Of a stretch of 64,000 nt of DNA, positions 51,622-60,925 are shown piece by piece (positions within the stretch are counted from its first letter, which is position 1; every line of letters starts with the position of its first letter). The DNA lies in NCBI GenBank assembly GCA_030430495.1, contig JAUIKM010000010.1, forward strand, positions 62,001 through 126,000, written 5' to 3'. Under the pieces are notes generated by a model. That model searched no databases. It had not been told where the DNA came from and worked only from the letters and a program-made list of their open reading frames with translations. The stretch is from a bacterium. Lineage in GTDB: Bacteria; Bacteroidota; Ignavibacteria; Kapaibacteriales; UBA7675. A program made the position numbers and the translations under genes.

Positions 51622-53094
51622 TCATGCAAGGCGTCCGCGAGCGGACCAGGCGCTCCGTCCGTTGAATTGCGGTTTGCGCCCGTTCCCGAGTTCGGCGCGT
51701 GCATAGACACCTGCTGCGGCAACGAGTTGTTCAACGGGCTGCGGCGGTTCCGGCTTCCAGTATTTCTGCACAAAAAAGGTCGAGTAGGAGCCGTCCTTAA
51801 ACGCGTCGGTTTCGAGCGCGGCGCGGCAGAAGGGCACCGTTGTGTTTAAACCGCAGAGATGATAACGATCCAGCGCGTCGATCGTGCGGGCGATCGCCTG
51901 GTCGCGGTCCTGCCCCCAGACAACCAGCTTGGCCACCATGGGGTCGTAGTGCATGCTGCTGACGTAGCCGGCGTAGAGGGCGGACTCGTGCCGGATGTAG
52001 TCGGCCTGCGGCAGGTCGAGGAACTGCACCGTGCCGGCGTCGGGGAAAAAGTCGTTATAAACATCTTCCACGCAGACGCGGCATTCGATTGCATGTCCGT
52101 TAACTTTCAGCTCGTCCTGTTTAATCGTCAGTTCCAGGCCGGCGGCAATGTTCAACTGCTGCTCCACGAGGTCCACACCACTGACCATTTCTGTAACGGG
52201 GTGTTCAACCTGCAGGCGCGTGTTAACTTCCATGAAGTAAAATTCGCCGCCGGCATCAAGCAGGAATTCAACGGTGCCGGCATTGGTGTACTCGGCGGCG
52301 GCAACCAGACGCGCGGCGGCCTGCCCCATGGCGGCGCGAATTGCGGGCGTAATTGCTTTCGAGGGCGATTCCTCGATCACCTTCTGGTGGCGGCGCTGGA
52401 TGGAGCATTCGCGCTCGGGAAAGTAGAGCACGTTGCCGTGTTCGTCGGCCAACACCTGGAGTTCGATGTGTTTGGGATCGACGATAAACTTTTCGATGAA
52501 GACGCGCTCGTCGTTGAAGGCCGTCGCGGCTTCGCCCCGGGCGCCATCAAACGCGGCCGGCAGGTCTTCGGCTTTGTAGACTTCGCGCATGCCTTTGCCG
52601 CCGCCGCCGGCCGCGGCTTTGAGCAGTACCGGAAACCCAATCCGGGCGGCGATCGCTTCGGCTTCCGCCAGCGTGGCCACGGCTCCGGTCGAACCGGGGG
52701 CAAAAGGTACATTGGCCTGCTCGGCCAGTTCGCGCGCGGCGGTTTTGTCGCCCAGCAGCGTAATGGCGCGCGGCGTAGGGCCGACCCAGATCAGGCCGGA
52801 GTCGATGACGGCTCTGGCAAATTCGGCGTTTTCGGCCAGGAAGCCGTAGCCGGGATGCACGGCATCCGCGCCGCTCTCGCCTGCCGCCTTCATGATTTTC
52901 GGGATCTGCAGATAGGAGTCGCGCGGCGTCAGTCCACCGATCGCAATGGCTTCATCCGCCTCGCGAACGTGCAGGGAGTCGCGGTCGGCTTCGGAGTAGA
53001 CGGCGACGGTGGCAATACCCATGCGGCGGCAGGTGCCGATGATGCGCAGGGCGATTTCACCGCGATTGGCGATAAGCAGCTTTTTGATCTTCAT
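51622..53094 (-). CDS. accC: Biotin carboxylase subunit of an acyl-CoA carboxylase
   Basis: ATG 53094 (MKIKKLLIANRGEIALRI) gives 490 residues. The enzyme carboxylates biotin on a carrier protein using ATP and bicarbonate. All ATP-grasp landmarks are present: HPGYGFLAEN, VLLKAAAGGGGKGMREV, FIEKFIVDPKHIELQVL, RECSIQRRHQKVIEE, FYFMEVNTRLQVEHPVTE, and the C-terminal HAIECRVCVED. There is no biotinyl domain. The C-terminal tail is about 40 residues longer than E. coli AccC, as in many Bacteroidota carboxylases, so acetyl-CoA versus propionyl-CoA use is not resolved. No accB or carboxyltransferase is adjacent. Confidence 0.92.
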   Translation of the reverse strand: MKIKKLLIANRGEIALRIIGTCRRMGIATVAVYSEADRDSLHVREADEAIAIGGLTPRDSYLQIPKIMKAAGESGADAVHPGYGFLAENAEFARAVIDSGLIWVGPTPRAITLLGDKTAARELAEQANVPFAPGSTGAVATLAEAEAIAARIGFPVLLKAAAGGGGKGMREVYKAEDLPAAFDGARGEAATAFNDERVFIEKFIVDPKHIELQVLADEHGNVLYFPERECSIQRRHQKVIEESPSKAITPAIRAAMGQAAARLVAAAEYTNAGTVEFLLDAGGEFYFMEVNTRLQVEHPVTEMVSGVDLVEQQLNIAAGLELTIKQDELKVNGHAIECRVCVEDVYNDFFPDAGTVQFLDLPQADYIRHESALYAGYVSSMHYDPMVAKLVVWGQDRDQAIARTIDALDRYHLCGLNTTVPFCRAALETDAFKDGSYSTFFVQKYWKPEPPQPVEQLVAAAGVYARAELGNGRKPQFNGRSAWSARGRLA

Positions 53095-53127
53095 GCGAAA
53101 CGGCATTAGTGGACAAAACGCAGACAA

Positions 53128-53493
53128 GAGACCCGCAAATTACAAAAATTGTGCAGCATGGGCGCGGGGCGGATGTTGTAGTGCCGAAGGGAGCCAGGGG
53201 GAGGAATTGGGCCTGAACGCAGCGGATGTGGCGATTTCTGTCTGAGCTGCCAGCCCTCGGGGCACGTAAGTTGGCGCAAAGACGGCCTTTCAACCAAAAA
53301 GCGGCGCACTTAACGCCTTAAAACTGATCGTTCAGGTGCGTGGCGGTCGGAGAAAATGGCGCAGCTCGTCCGCCGAGGTATTGATTTTCATGTCAACCTG
53401 CGGGCCTGAAAACACAACAGCCGGACGCATACGCCCGGCTGTTGAACCTGAATATCTGATCGTTCGATTCTGGTTGAATGCTGTAGAGTTCGT
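53128..53493. other. Intergenic region after mutS2
   Basis: This 366-base gap lies between mutS2 (3' end) and the biotin carboxylase start. It holds the mutS2 terminator at 53415. A GAGCTGCCAGCCCTCGGGGC string at 53244 loosely resembles the hairpin repeats at 40674 and 61547. No gene was seen. Confidence 0.4.
53415..53444 (-). terminator. Rho-independent terminator of mutS2
   Basis: On the minus strand CAACAGCCGGGCG pairs with CGTCCGGCTGTTG around TATG, and TGTTTTC follows. It starts about 50 bases after the mutS2 stop. Confidence 0.8.
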
Positions 53494-55854
53494 CTACTTC
53501 AACTCCACGATCGTCACCCCCGCGCCGCCCTCGGTCAGCTTGCCCTGACGGAAACCCTCGACGCCGGGATGTGTCTTGAGATAGCGCTGCAGGGCCTGAC
53601 GCAGCGCGCCCGTGCCTTTGCCGTGCACGACCGTCAGCTCCGTCACATTGCCCATCATGGCTTCGGCGATGGCGTTTTCGACTTCGAGCGAAGCTTCCTC
53701 GGCGTACATGCCGCGCACGTCGATGCGCGTCTGCGCGTTCGTGCGGAACTCCAGCTCGTGGCGTTTAACTTTATCGACCTTTTTATTGGTCGGTTTCAGT
53801 TTGGACAGGTCGGTCTTGAACTTGACGGAGTTAAACTCGACCACGGCGGATTTGCTGTCGAGGTCCAGCACCAGAATGACGCCGGGTTTTTCGTAGCCCT
53901 CCATGACAACAACATCACCCTGCTCGAACTTCACTTCAACAGGTTGTTCGACCTTTTCACGCGCGGCCTGGCCTTTGGCCAGTATGTCTTTTTTGGCTTG
54001 TTCGTAGCTCTTGCGAACTTCGGTCACCGGTTTCTGTTGTTCGCGAATCTCGCGCACCGTGTTTTCGATGAGCTTGTTGGCGCCTTTAACCAGGTCCGCC
54101 GCTTCGGTTTCGGCGGCGCGCACGAGGTCTTTGTACTTGCGTCTGAATTCGTCGAACTTGTGTTCGTACTTGGTCTCGAGTCGCTCGGCGCGCGCTTTGG
54201 TCGCGGCGGCTTCGCGTTTGAGGTTTTCGGTCTCGCGCCGATAGCGCTGGATGATTTCGATGCTTTCTTCCAGCTCGTTGTGTTTCTCGCCCAGGTATTC
54301 GCGCGAACGCTGCATGACGACCGGCGGCATGCCCAGTTTGTCGGCCAACACAAAAGCATAACTGTTGCCCGGCACGCCGGAAAGAAAACGATAGGTCGGC
54401 TCCATCTTGTCGACGTCGAATTCCATACAGGCGTTCGAAATCTCCGGACGGCGCAGCGCATAACTCTTCAGCGATGTCTGGTGCGTCGTGACGATGTAAA
54501 ACGCCTGGCGCTTAAACAGACCTTCCATCACGCCGACGGCCAGAGCCGAGCCCTCCTGCGGGTCAGTACCCGAGCAGATCTCATCTACAAGCACCAGTGA
54601 AAGCGGCGAGCAGTTTGTTAAAATTTCCCGCAGGCGAATAATCTGCGAGGAAAAAGTACTGACGTCGTTTTCGATTGACTGGTTGTCGCCGATCGCGGCA
54701 AAGATGCTGCGGAAGCCGGTCGTGCATTCGCCGATCGGAAAAATTCCGGAGATGGCCATTGCGACGTTAAGCCCGATGCTTTTGAGCGCCACGGTTTTAC
54801 CGCCGGCATTCGGGCCGGAAATCAGGTGACCGTAGACTTCGCCGCCAAACTCAATTGTTAAAGGCACGACGTCGCGCGCACCTTTGCTACGCACGAGCAG
54901 CGGGTGCCGCACTCCGTGCAGCTGCACGACCGGTTCGTCGACGATCACCGGCATGATACCGCCACACTGGTGCGCGTGGCGCGCCTTGGCGCGGACAACG
55001 TCAATCGCAATCAGGATGTCGACCATGCGGGCGGCCAACAGAGACTCGGAGCCGATCTCCATGGTCAGCGTCGTGAGGATGCGCTGGATCTCGCGCGTTT
55101 CCTCGCCATAGAGCAGGGAAATCTCGTTGTTTAACTCAAAGGTCGCAGCCGGCTCGATAAACACCGTTGCGCCCGTGTTGGAAACCCCGTGAATAATCCC
55201 CGGAATGTGCCGTTTGAATTCAGTTTTCATCGGCAGCACAAAACGACCGTCGCGCTGCGTGATGAAATCGTCGGTTAACACATCGGCCTCTTTTTCCTTG
55301 GCCAGGATGCGATTGAGGCGCGCGCGCAGTTTGTTGGACGTGTCCAGGATGTCGCGCCGGATACGCGCCAGCTCGCGGCTGGCCGTGTCGCGCACTTCGC
55401 CGTTGTCGTCAATGGCCTCGTGAATGTGTTTTTCCAGCAGGCGATTTTCGTACAAATCACTGGTAAAACCGTGCAGCGCGGGAAAGTCTTCCTGATACTG
55501 GGCAAAAAAGTGTTTAACCAGTCGCGATGTGCGCAACATGTCGCGCACGTTTAACAGCTGGATCGGCTGCAGGAAGGCATTTTCAACTCTGGCCTTGTTT
55601 AACAGGGGCCGGATGTCGTGCAGACCTTCCAGGGGCAAATCCAGATCGCGCTGCAGCACGGTGAGCAATTCCTGAACGCGCCGGTGTTCAAGGCGCAGCC
55701 ATTCGCTGTCCTCCACCGGCTCGATGGCGCGGATGAGTTCCGCGCCGACGTCCGAAATGGCGTTGGCGGCAACGTGTTCGAGTACTTTGGGAAATTCGAG
55801 TTCATCAAGGCTGCGCCGTACGAGCGCGCGCTCATCAAGATGAGATTGGTCCAT
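53494..55854 (-). CDS. mutS2: Endonuclease MutS2 (Smr domain)
   Basis: The 786-residue length is the same as in Bacillus. An N-terminal MutS core (domains III/V) is followed by the ATPase with the P-loop LISGPNAGGKTVALKSIG, the Walker B LVDEICSGTDPQEGSAL and VTTHQTSLKSYA. A long coiled coil follows (about 510-640, rich in Glu, Lys and Arg). The C-terminal Smr nuclease domain starts IDVRGMYAEEASLEVENA with TVVHGKGTGALRQALQRYL and FRQGKLTEGGAG. In other bacteria MutS2 limits recombination or splits collided ribosomes. It is the second gene after yqeY, 18 bases away. Confidence 0.95.
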   Translation of the reverse strand: MDQSHLDERALVRRSLDELEFPKVLEHVAANAISDVGAELIRAIEPVEDSEWLRLEHRRVQELLTVLQRDLDLPLEGLHDIRPLLNKARVENAFLQPIQLLNVRDMLRTSRLVKHFFAQYQEDFPALHGFTSDLYENRLLEKHIHEAIDDNGEVRDTASRELARIRRDILDTSNKLRARLNRILAKEKEADVLTDDFITQRDGRFVLPMKTEFKRHIPGIIHGVSNTGATVFIEPAATFELNNEISLLYGEETREIQRILTTLTMEIGSESLLAARMVDILIAIDVVRAKARHAHQCGGIMPVIVDEPVVQLHGVRHPLLVRSKGARDVVPLTIEFGGEVYGHLISGPNAGGKTVALKSIGLNVAMAISGIFPIGECTTGFRSIFAAIGDNQSIENDVSTFSSQIIRLREILTNCSPLSLVLVDEICSGTDPQEGSALAVGVMEGLFKRQAFYIVTTHQTSLKSYALRRPEISNACMEFDVDKMEPTYRFLSGVPGNSYAFVLADKLGMPPVVMQRSREYLGEKHNELEESIEIIQRYRRETENLKREAAATKARAERLETKYEHKFDEFRRKYKDLVRAAETEAADLVKGANKLIENTVREIREQQKPVTEVRKSYEQAKKDILAKGQAAREKVEQPVEVKFEQGDVVVMEGYEKPGVILVLDLDSKSAVVEFNSVKFKTDLSKLKPTNKKVDKVKRHELEFRTNAQTRIDVRGMYAEEASLEVENAIAEAMMGNVTELTVVHGKGTGALRQALQRYLKTHPGVEGFRQGKLTEGGAGVTIVELK

Positions 55855-55872
55855 TGTAAAATGTATGTGATA

Positions 55873-56319
55873 TCAGTTTAATAGCTCTTTGACGATGGCC
55901 TGTACGCGTGCACCGTCGGCCTGGCCCCGCAGGGCTCCCATAGCCGCGCCCATGACCTTGCCGAAGTCGGCCGGTCCCGAAGCGCCGGTTTTTTCCATGA
56001 TCTGTCGCACGCGCGCCGTTATTTCCGCATCGTCGAGTTGCTTTGGCAGAAACTCGTTGATGATTTCCAGTTCCGCTTGCTCTTTAGCCGCCAGCTCGTC
56101 GCGGCCGGCATTGCTGTACTGTTCGATCGCATCTTTGCGTTTTTTGGCTTCCTTCAGGAGCAGGTCCTGTTCGACCTTTTCATCCATCGGTCCTTCCGCG
56201 CCGCTTTTTTCGTATTCGAGCACGCGCGCACGCAGGGAACGCAGGGTTTCCAGACGCAATTTATCGCCCGCTTTCATCGCGGACTTGATGCCTTCAACAA
56301 TGGTTGTCGATAAACTCAT
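55873..56319 (-). CDS. GatB/YqeY domain-containing protein
   Basis: ATG 56319 is preceded by CGAGGAG about 12 bases upstream. The 148-residue protein begins MSLSTTIVEGIKSAMKAGDK, then LRLETLRSLRARVLEYE, with FLPKQLDDAEI and ADFGKVMGAAMGALRGQADG, the YqeY helical tRNA-binding-like tail also found in GatB. It may affect tRNA amidation, but its own function is not established. It precedes mutS2 by 18 bases, so it is probably cotranscribed. Confidence 0.9.
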   Translation of the reverse strand: MSLSTTIVEGIKSAMKAGDKLRLETLRSLRARVLEYEKSGAEGPMDEKVEQDLLLKEAKKRKDAIEQYSNAGRDELAAKEQAELEIINEFLPKQLDDAEITARVRQIMEKTGASGPADFGKVMGAAMGALRGQADGARVQAIVKELLN

Positions 56320-56380
56320 CGTGATTGTTCTCCTCGGTATGGCGTGTTTGCTTTTGTTTGCCAACGCGCCGAAAATAAAA

Positions 56381-56416
56381 AAGCGAGAAACGTCCGCTGT
56401 GCGCGTTTCTCGCTTT
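56381..56416 (-). terminator. Rho-independent terminator of secG
   Basis: On the minus strand AAGCGAGAAACG and CGTTTCTCGCTT are perfect complements, and TTTTTATTTT follows. It lies 80 bases after the secG stop and just upstream of yqeY. Confidence 0.9.
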
Positions 56417-56496
56417 CCACATTATTCAGTCCGGATATATGCCGGGGAAAGTGATTGTTGCGCAACGACTCAGCAGCCGTGCGCGCACAGCCACTT

Positions 56497-56886
56497 TTAT
56501 TGATTGTCTGACGACTGATCGCCGCCGCCCGCCGGTTGGTCAGTCGGGAGACCGCCGTCAGCCGGAGCGGGGGGCGCAGTCACGGGCAGTTCCTTGGAAA
56601 TGCCGGGACGCGCCGTCACCGGGCTGCGACCGCCGATATCGGAGGGCTCGAGCAGCCACATGTTGGTGGCAAGCGTCAGAAGCAGGATCGCCACGGCGGT
56701 CCAGACGGTGAATTTTTGCAGAAAGTCTGAAGCCTGACGGACGCCGAAAACGGATCCAAACTGGCCGCCGATGCCGCCGAATGCAGAGCCTTCCAAACCG
56801 CCGCCCTTGCTGGGTTGCAGCAGAATGGCCACTGTCATAACAATCGCCAGCAGCATCAGAATGATGATAAAAATTGCATAACCCAT
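56497..56886 (-). CDS. secG: Preprotein translocase subunit SecG
   Basis: ATG 56886 (MGYAIFIIILMLLAIVM) gives 129 residues. There are two membrane spans, residues 3-22 and about 53-73 (FTVWTAVAILLLTLAT), separated by the SecG signature LLQPSKGGGLEGSAFGG and GVRQASDFLQK. The periplasmic C-terminal tail is Pro/Gly/Asp-rich and longer than in E. coli. SecG helps SecYEG move proteins. It is divergent from the HU gene and has a good promoter candidate upstream. Confidence 0.95.
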   Translation of the reverse strand: MGYAIFIIILMLLAIVMTVAILLQPSKGGGLEGSAFGGIGGQFGSVFGVRQASDFLQKFTVWTAVAILLLTLATNMWLLEPSDIGGRSPVTARPGISKELPVTAPPAPADGGLPTDQPAGGGDQSSDNQ

Positions 56887-56934
56887 GTCTGTATCCGTTG
56901 AATTAGGATCATTCGTAAAGAGAAATAAGAACCG

Positions 56935-56942
56935 CAAAATTA
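56935..56942 (-). promoter_or_regulatory. Promoter of secG: TAATTTTG with upstream TTG
   Basis: TAATTTTG fits TAnnTTTG exactly, 49 bases before the secG ATG. A TTG (in CTTG) lies 20 bases further upstream, the spacing expected for the Bacteroidota -33/-7 pair. Confidence 0.6.
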
Positions 56943-57008
56943 GATATACTGCGGCAACCGTACAAGCAGAAAATCAAAATATTCTTCGGTATAACCGTGA
57001 CTTTTTTG

Positions 57009-57016
57009 TATTTTGA
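57009..57016 (+). promoter_or_regulatory. Putative -7 element TATTTTGA for the HU gene
   Basis: TTTTTTGTATTTTGA lies 58 bases before the GTG start and forms a divergent pair with the secG promoter. Confidence 0.45.
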
Positions 57017-57074
57017 CTGCCTTTCGCCGTGAATCGCGGCGGCTTATTTTGGACTAGTTTTTGCGTGGTTTACC

Positions 57075-57383
57075 GTGACGAAAGCCGATATAGTCGACAG
57101 AATCGCCGGAGCAACCGGCTTGACGAAGGTCGAAACCGAAGTGGTCGTCGACGGCTTCATCAAAACGGTGATTGAAGCACTGACGGAAGGCAAACACATT
57201 GAAATCCGCGGCTTCGGCACCTTCAAGGTTAAAAAACGCAAACCGCGGATTGCGCGCAATCCCCGGACGGGCGAACCGGTGCCGCTCGACGAACACTACG
57301 TTCCCGTCCTGAAAGTCTCGCGCGAACTGCGCGACCGCGTCGACGCCAATTTGAAATCTGGTGAATATTCAATCGAGTCCTGA
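57075..57383 (+). CDS. HU/IHF-family DNA-bending protein
   Basis: The 102-residue protein starts at GTG 57075: MTKADIVDRIAGATGLTKVE, HIEIRGFGTFKVKKRKPRIA and RNPRTGEPV, the two-strand arm that intercalates DNA. HU proteins bind as dimers and compact or bend the chromosome. It has about ten extra C-terminal residues compared with HU of E. coli. It is divergent from secG. Confidence 0.95.
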   Translation: MTKADIVDRIAGATGLTKVETEVVVDGFIKTVIEALTEGKHIEIRGFGTFKVKKRKPRIARNPRTGEPVPLDEHYVPVLKVSRELRDRVDANLKSGEYSIES

Positions 57384-57423
57384 AGATTTCGCGTTCCGCG
57401 CCAACTGATGGCCGGACGCAGGA

Positions 57424-58086
57424 ATGCGCCAAGCGCCGATGCAGAAACAACAATCGTTCAGTCTGATGTTCGCCGCCGCGCTGGGAATCGCCCTGGCGCT
57501 CGGTTTGACGTCCTTCGGCGTCACGCGTTTGTTCATTGATCCTCCCGCGGGAGACCTGGCGCGCAGCGACGGCTCGCAGCCGGACACAGAGCAAGGGCAG
57601 GAAGCGCCGCCGGTGATGGACAGCGCCCTGCAGGCCCAGGCGCACCAGCAGCTGGTGTTCCTGATGGCGCTGCGCGACTCCGTCGCCGCCGACTCGATGA
57701 ACGGCATGAAAGTTTTGACATATGCAAACGCGCTCTACGATGCCCGCATCTACCGGCGCGCTTCCGAAGTCTACGAACGCTACTTGCGCGAAATCGACTC
57801 GACCAACGCAGATGCGCGAATCGACTACGCCTTTACGCTCTTTGAACAGGACTCGGTAGAAAAAGCACTTGAGCAAACAACGTACGCGCTGCATTTCCAG
57901 CCGGAACATCCCGTCGCCATGTTCAACATTGCAATTATCATGTTGCAACAGGAGCGGGCGGAGGAAGCCAAATCATGGCTGGAGCGCTGCCTGGCCGCCA
58001 TCGGCGAGGACCAGGACGAGATGCGCCAACGCGTTGAACACGTGCTGATGACACTCGAGCAGGAAACGACTCAAATCAATCCGTAA
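57424..58086 (+). CDS. Membrane-anchored TPR protein
   Basis: The 220-residue protein may start at 57424 or ATG 57439. It has an N-terminal anchor (SLMFAAALGIALALGLTSFG) and a disordered Asp/Gln/Pro-rich linker. Residues 90-210 hold three TPR-like helix pairs (VLTYANALYDARIYRRASEVY, ARIDYAFTLFEQDSVEKAL, AMFNIAIIMLQQERAEEAK). It should face the periplasm or cytoplasm depending on anchor orientation. A protein-binding role is inferred. It begins 40 bases after the HU gene. Confidence 0.8.
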   Translation: MRQAPMQKQQSFSLMFAAALGIALALGLTSFGVTRLFIDPPAGDLARSDGSQPDTEQGQEAPPVMDSALQAQAHQQLVFLMALRDSVAADSMNGMKVLTYANALYDARIYRRASEVYERYLREIDSTNADARIDYAFTLFEQDSVEKALEQTTYALHFQPEHPVAMFNIAIIMLQQERAEEAKSWLERCLAAIGEDQDEMRQRVEHVLMTLEQETTQINP

Positions 58087-58092
58087 ATCATA

Positions 58093-58100
58093 TATATTCG
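58093..58100 (+). promoter_or_regulatory. Putative -7 element TATATTCG
   Basis: The octamer is identical to the one at 27363, 21 bases before the ATG at 58122. Confidence 0.4.
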
Positions 58101-58121
58101 ATCAATATTCTGGAGGTGCTC

Positions 58122-58214
58122 ATGCCCTGCGGACGTAAACGCAAACGCCACAAAATGGCGACGCACAAGCGCAAAAAACGCTTGCGCAAAAACAGGCACA
58201 AGAAGAAGAAGTAA
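58122..58214 (+). CDS. 30-residue basic ribosomal-type peptide (AURKAIP1/COX24, bS22/mS38-like)
   Basis: The ORF encodes MPCGRKRKRHKMATHKRKKR followed by LRKNRHKKKK. Bacteroidota genomes encode near-identical peptides annotated as AURKAIP1/COX24 domain proteins (DUF1713), related to mitochondrial ribosomal protein mS38 and mycobacterial bS22, which bind rRNA in the small subunit. This is assigned from memory of that family. A perfect Shine-Dalgarno GGAGGT lies five bases before the ATG, unusual in this window. A promoter element precedes it and a terminator follows, so it is a one-gene unit. Confidence 0.9.
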   Translation: MPCGRKRKRHKMATHKRKKRLRKNRHKKKK

Positions 58215-58224
58215 AACTTCGCCG

Positions 58225-58264
58225 CGCGCTTTGCTGATCAATCCGGCAAAGCGCGTTTTCTTTT
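58225..58264 (+). terminator. Rho-independent terminator of the ribosomal-type peptide gene
   Basis: CGCGCTTTGC pairs perfectly with GCAAAGCGCG across an eleven-base loop, and TTTTCTTTT follows, ten bases after the stop. Confidence 0.9.
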
Positions 58265-58342
58265 CACGGCTTTTTTTCATGTTTGTCGCGCAGTGCAAAG
58301 CCACATGCCGCGACGCATTTCACTCAGTTCCGGAATCGAGCA

Positions 58343-60892
58343 ATGAGCGCTTTTCCATTCAGCGAATTTGAAGCCAGATGGCAGAAGTACTGGGACGACC
58401 ATAAGACGTACCGTACCGACGACAGCACGGACAAACCCAAATACTACGTGCTGGACATGTTCCCCTACCCCAGCGGCGCCGGACTGCACGTCGGCCACCC
58501 CGAGGGTTATACCGCCTCCGACATCGTCGCGCGCGCGCGGCGCATGCAGGGCTTCAATGTATTGCACCCGATGGGTTTTGACGCCTTTGGCCTGCCCACC
58601 GAACAGTACAGCATGAAAACGGGGATTCACCCGGCCGTCGCCACGGCCGACAACGTCGCGAACTTCCGCCGTCAGCTCAAAATGCTCGGTTTTTCCTACG
58701 ACTGGTCGCGCGAAGTCACGACCTCCGACCCCGGTTTCTACCATTGGACGCAGTGGATTTTCCGGCTGATTTACAATTCCTGGTTCGATGACAAACAAAA
58801 GAAAGCACGCCCCATAGAGGAGCTTCCGATACCGGCGAATATTACGGATCCGCTGGAGGTGCAGGCTTATCAGGACAGCTTCCGCCTGGCCTACGTGGAC
58901 GAAATTCCGGTGAACTGGTGCGAGGCGCTGGGCACGGTGCTGGCCAATGAAGAAGTCGACGAATGGAAGGAAAAGGGCTACAGCGTGGTGCGGCGTCCCG
59001 TGCGTCAGTGGGTGCTGCGCATCACGGCCTACGCGGAACGCCTGCTGGAAGGTCTGGATGAGCTGGACTGGCCCACCAGCACAAAAGAAATGCAGCGCCA
59101 CTGGATAGGCCGCAGCGAAGGCGCGCGCATCCGTTTTGACGTGGAGGGCCACGACGCCGACATCGAAGTTTTCACGACGCGGCCCGATACCGTGTTCGGA
59201 TCGAGCTATCTGGTGCTGGCGCCGGAACACGGCCTGGTGGATGTGGTCTGCACGGACGCGCAGCGCGACGACGTCAAGGCCTACATCGCGGCGGCGGCGC
59301 TGAAATCCGACGTGGAGCGGACGGCCGAAAAGGAAAAAAGCGGCGTCTTTACGGGCGCATACGCGACCAACCCGGCGAGCGGAACGCGCATACCGATCTG
59401 GATAGCTGATTACGTTCTGGCCCACTACGGCAGCGGCGCAATTATGGCCGTACCGGGCCACGACGAACGCGACCACGAGTTTGCGCTCGCGTTCGGCCTG
59501 CCGATCATCGAAGTTGTGCAGCCGGCGGACGGCGCGCAGCACGATGTTCAGGCGTCGGCCCTGACGGATCCCGGCGTGGCGGCCAACAGCAGCAACGCAG
59601 ACCTGGACCTGAACGGCATGGCGACGGCCGAAGCCAGGCGCGCAACGATAGACTGGCTGGAGCGCAGCGGCCGCGGTCAGGGCACGATCAACTACCGCCT
59701 GCGCGACTGGACTTTTTCACGCCAGCGCTACTGGGGCGACCCGATGCCGATCATTCATTTTGAAGACGGCACGCGCCGCCTGCTGGATGAGGACGAACTG
59801 CCGCTGGAGCTGCCGCCGAGCGACGACTTCAAACCGGCGGGCACGGGCGAATCGCCCCTGGCGAAAATCGACGCCTGGGTGAATTATCACGACCCCAAAA
59901 CAGGCAAAACCGGCCGCCTGGAAACAAATACCATGCCGCAGTGGGCCGGCTCCTGCTGGTACTACCTGCGCTACATGGACCCGCACAACAACGAGCGCAT
60001 TTTTGACCCGGCGCTGGAACAGTACTGGATGGGCGACAACGGCGTTGACCTCTACGTCGGCGGCGCGGAACATGCGGTGCTGCACCTGCTGTACGCGCGA
60101 TTCTGGCACAAAGTCCTGTTCGACTACGGCGTGGTCCATACCTCGGAGCCTTTCCGCCGCCTGGTGCATCAGGGCATGATTCAGGCCGAGGACGGTCGCA
60201 AGATGTCCAAGTCCCTGGGCAACGTGGTCAACCCGGACGACGTGGTAAAGCAATTCGGCGCGGACACGCTGCGCCTGTTTGAGATGTTCATGGGTCCGCT
60301 GGCGGACGACAAACCCTGGTCGTCCAAGGGCCTGGAGGGCGTGCATCGTTTTCTCTCGCGCGTCTGGCGCATGCTGCTCGACGACGCAGGCGCGGTACGC
60401 GCCGAGATCGGCGACCACTCGCTGAGTGACGAGCAGGAGTTCATGCTGCATGCCACGATCAAGAAAGTGAGCGAGGACATCGACTCGCTGACCTTCAACA
60501 CGGCAATAGCGCAGATGATGACTTTTGTGAACGACTTCCTGAACCTGCCGGCCAAGCCGCGCAGCGCCATGGAAATGTTCCTGAAGCTTCTGGCGCCCTT
60601 TGCGCCGCACATCTGTGAGGAGCTTTGGCGCAGATTGGGACATAGCGAGTCGATTCACGTTTCGGCCTGGCCGCGGTACGACGAAAACAAGCTGGTGAAG
60701 TCCAGTGTCGAGATCGTGCTGCAGGTCAACAACAAAGTACGTGCGCGGGTCAGCGTGCCGGCGGACGCGCCGCAGGCGGAAGTCGAAGCGATCGCGATGG
60801 CGGACGAGAACATCGTCAGGCACATCGACGGCAAGACGGTGCGCAAGATCATCTACGTGCCGAACAAAATCTTCAACATCATCGCAAAGTAA
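58343..60892 (+). CDS. leuS: Leucyl-tRNA synthetase
   Basis: ATG 58343 ([20 protein letters not shown]) gives 849 residues. Landmarks: HIGH-type [17 protein letters not shown], the editing domain with [20 protein letters not shown] and [37 protein letters not shown] in [11 protein letters not shown] and a standard anticodon-binding region, ending [17 protein letters not shown]. The order of editing and zinc regions is bacterial. It is followed by a miaE-like gene 33 bases later. Confidence 0.97.
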   Translation: MSAFPFSEFEARWQKYWDDHKTYRTDDSTDKPKYYVLDMFPYPSGAGLHVGHPEGYTASDIVARARRMQGFNVLHPMGFDAFGLPTEQYSMKTGIHPAVATADNVANFRRQLKMLGFSYDWSREVTTSDPGFYHWTQWIFRLIYNSWFDDKQKKARPIEELPIPANITDPLEVQAYQDSFRLAYVDEIPVNWCEALGTVLANEEVDEWKEKGYSVVRRPVRQWVLRITAYAERLLEGLDELDWPTSTKEMQRHWIGRSEGARIRFDVEGHDADIEVFTTRPDTVFGSSYLVLAPEHGLVDVVCTDAQRDDVKAYIAAAALKSDVERTAEKEKSGVFTGAYATNPASGTRIPIWIADYVLAHYGSGAIMAVPGHDERDHEFALAFGLPIIEVVQPADGAQHDVQASALTDPGVAANSSNADLDLNGMATAEARRATIDWLERSGRGQGTINYRLRDWTFSRQRYWGDPMPIIHFEDGTRRLLDEDELPLELPPSDDFKPAGTGESPLAKIDAWVNYHDPKTGKTGRLETNTMPQWAGSCWYYLRYMDPHNNERIFDPALEQYWMGDNGVDLYVGGAEHAVLHLLYARFWHKVLFDYGVVHTSEPFRRLVHQGMIQAEDGRKMSKSLGNVVNPDDVVKQFGADTLRLFEMFMGPLADDKPWSSKGLEGVHRFLSRVWRMLLDDAGAVRAEIGDHSLSDEQEFMLHATIKKVSEDIDSLTFNTAIAQMMTFVNDFLNLPAKPRSAMEMFLKLLAPFAPHICEELWRRLGHSESIHVSAWPRYDENKLVKSSVEIVLQVNNKVRARVSVPADAPQAEVEAIAMADENIVRHIDGKTVRKIIYVPNKIFNIIAK

Positions 60893-60925
60893 ACTGTGAA
60901 CGGCGCGCGCCGGGCGGAGCGGAAC

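Noticed and set aside
51859-53109. 416-codon plus ORF inside the biotin carboxylase gene
   Set aside because: Antisense shadow; the minus frame has all biotin carboxylase motifs.
58277-59542. 421-codon minus ORF inside leuS
   Set aside because: Antisense shadow of a clear synthetase with no domain of its own.
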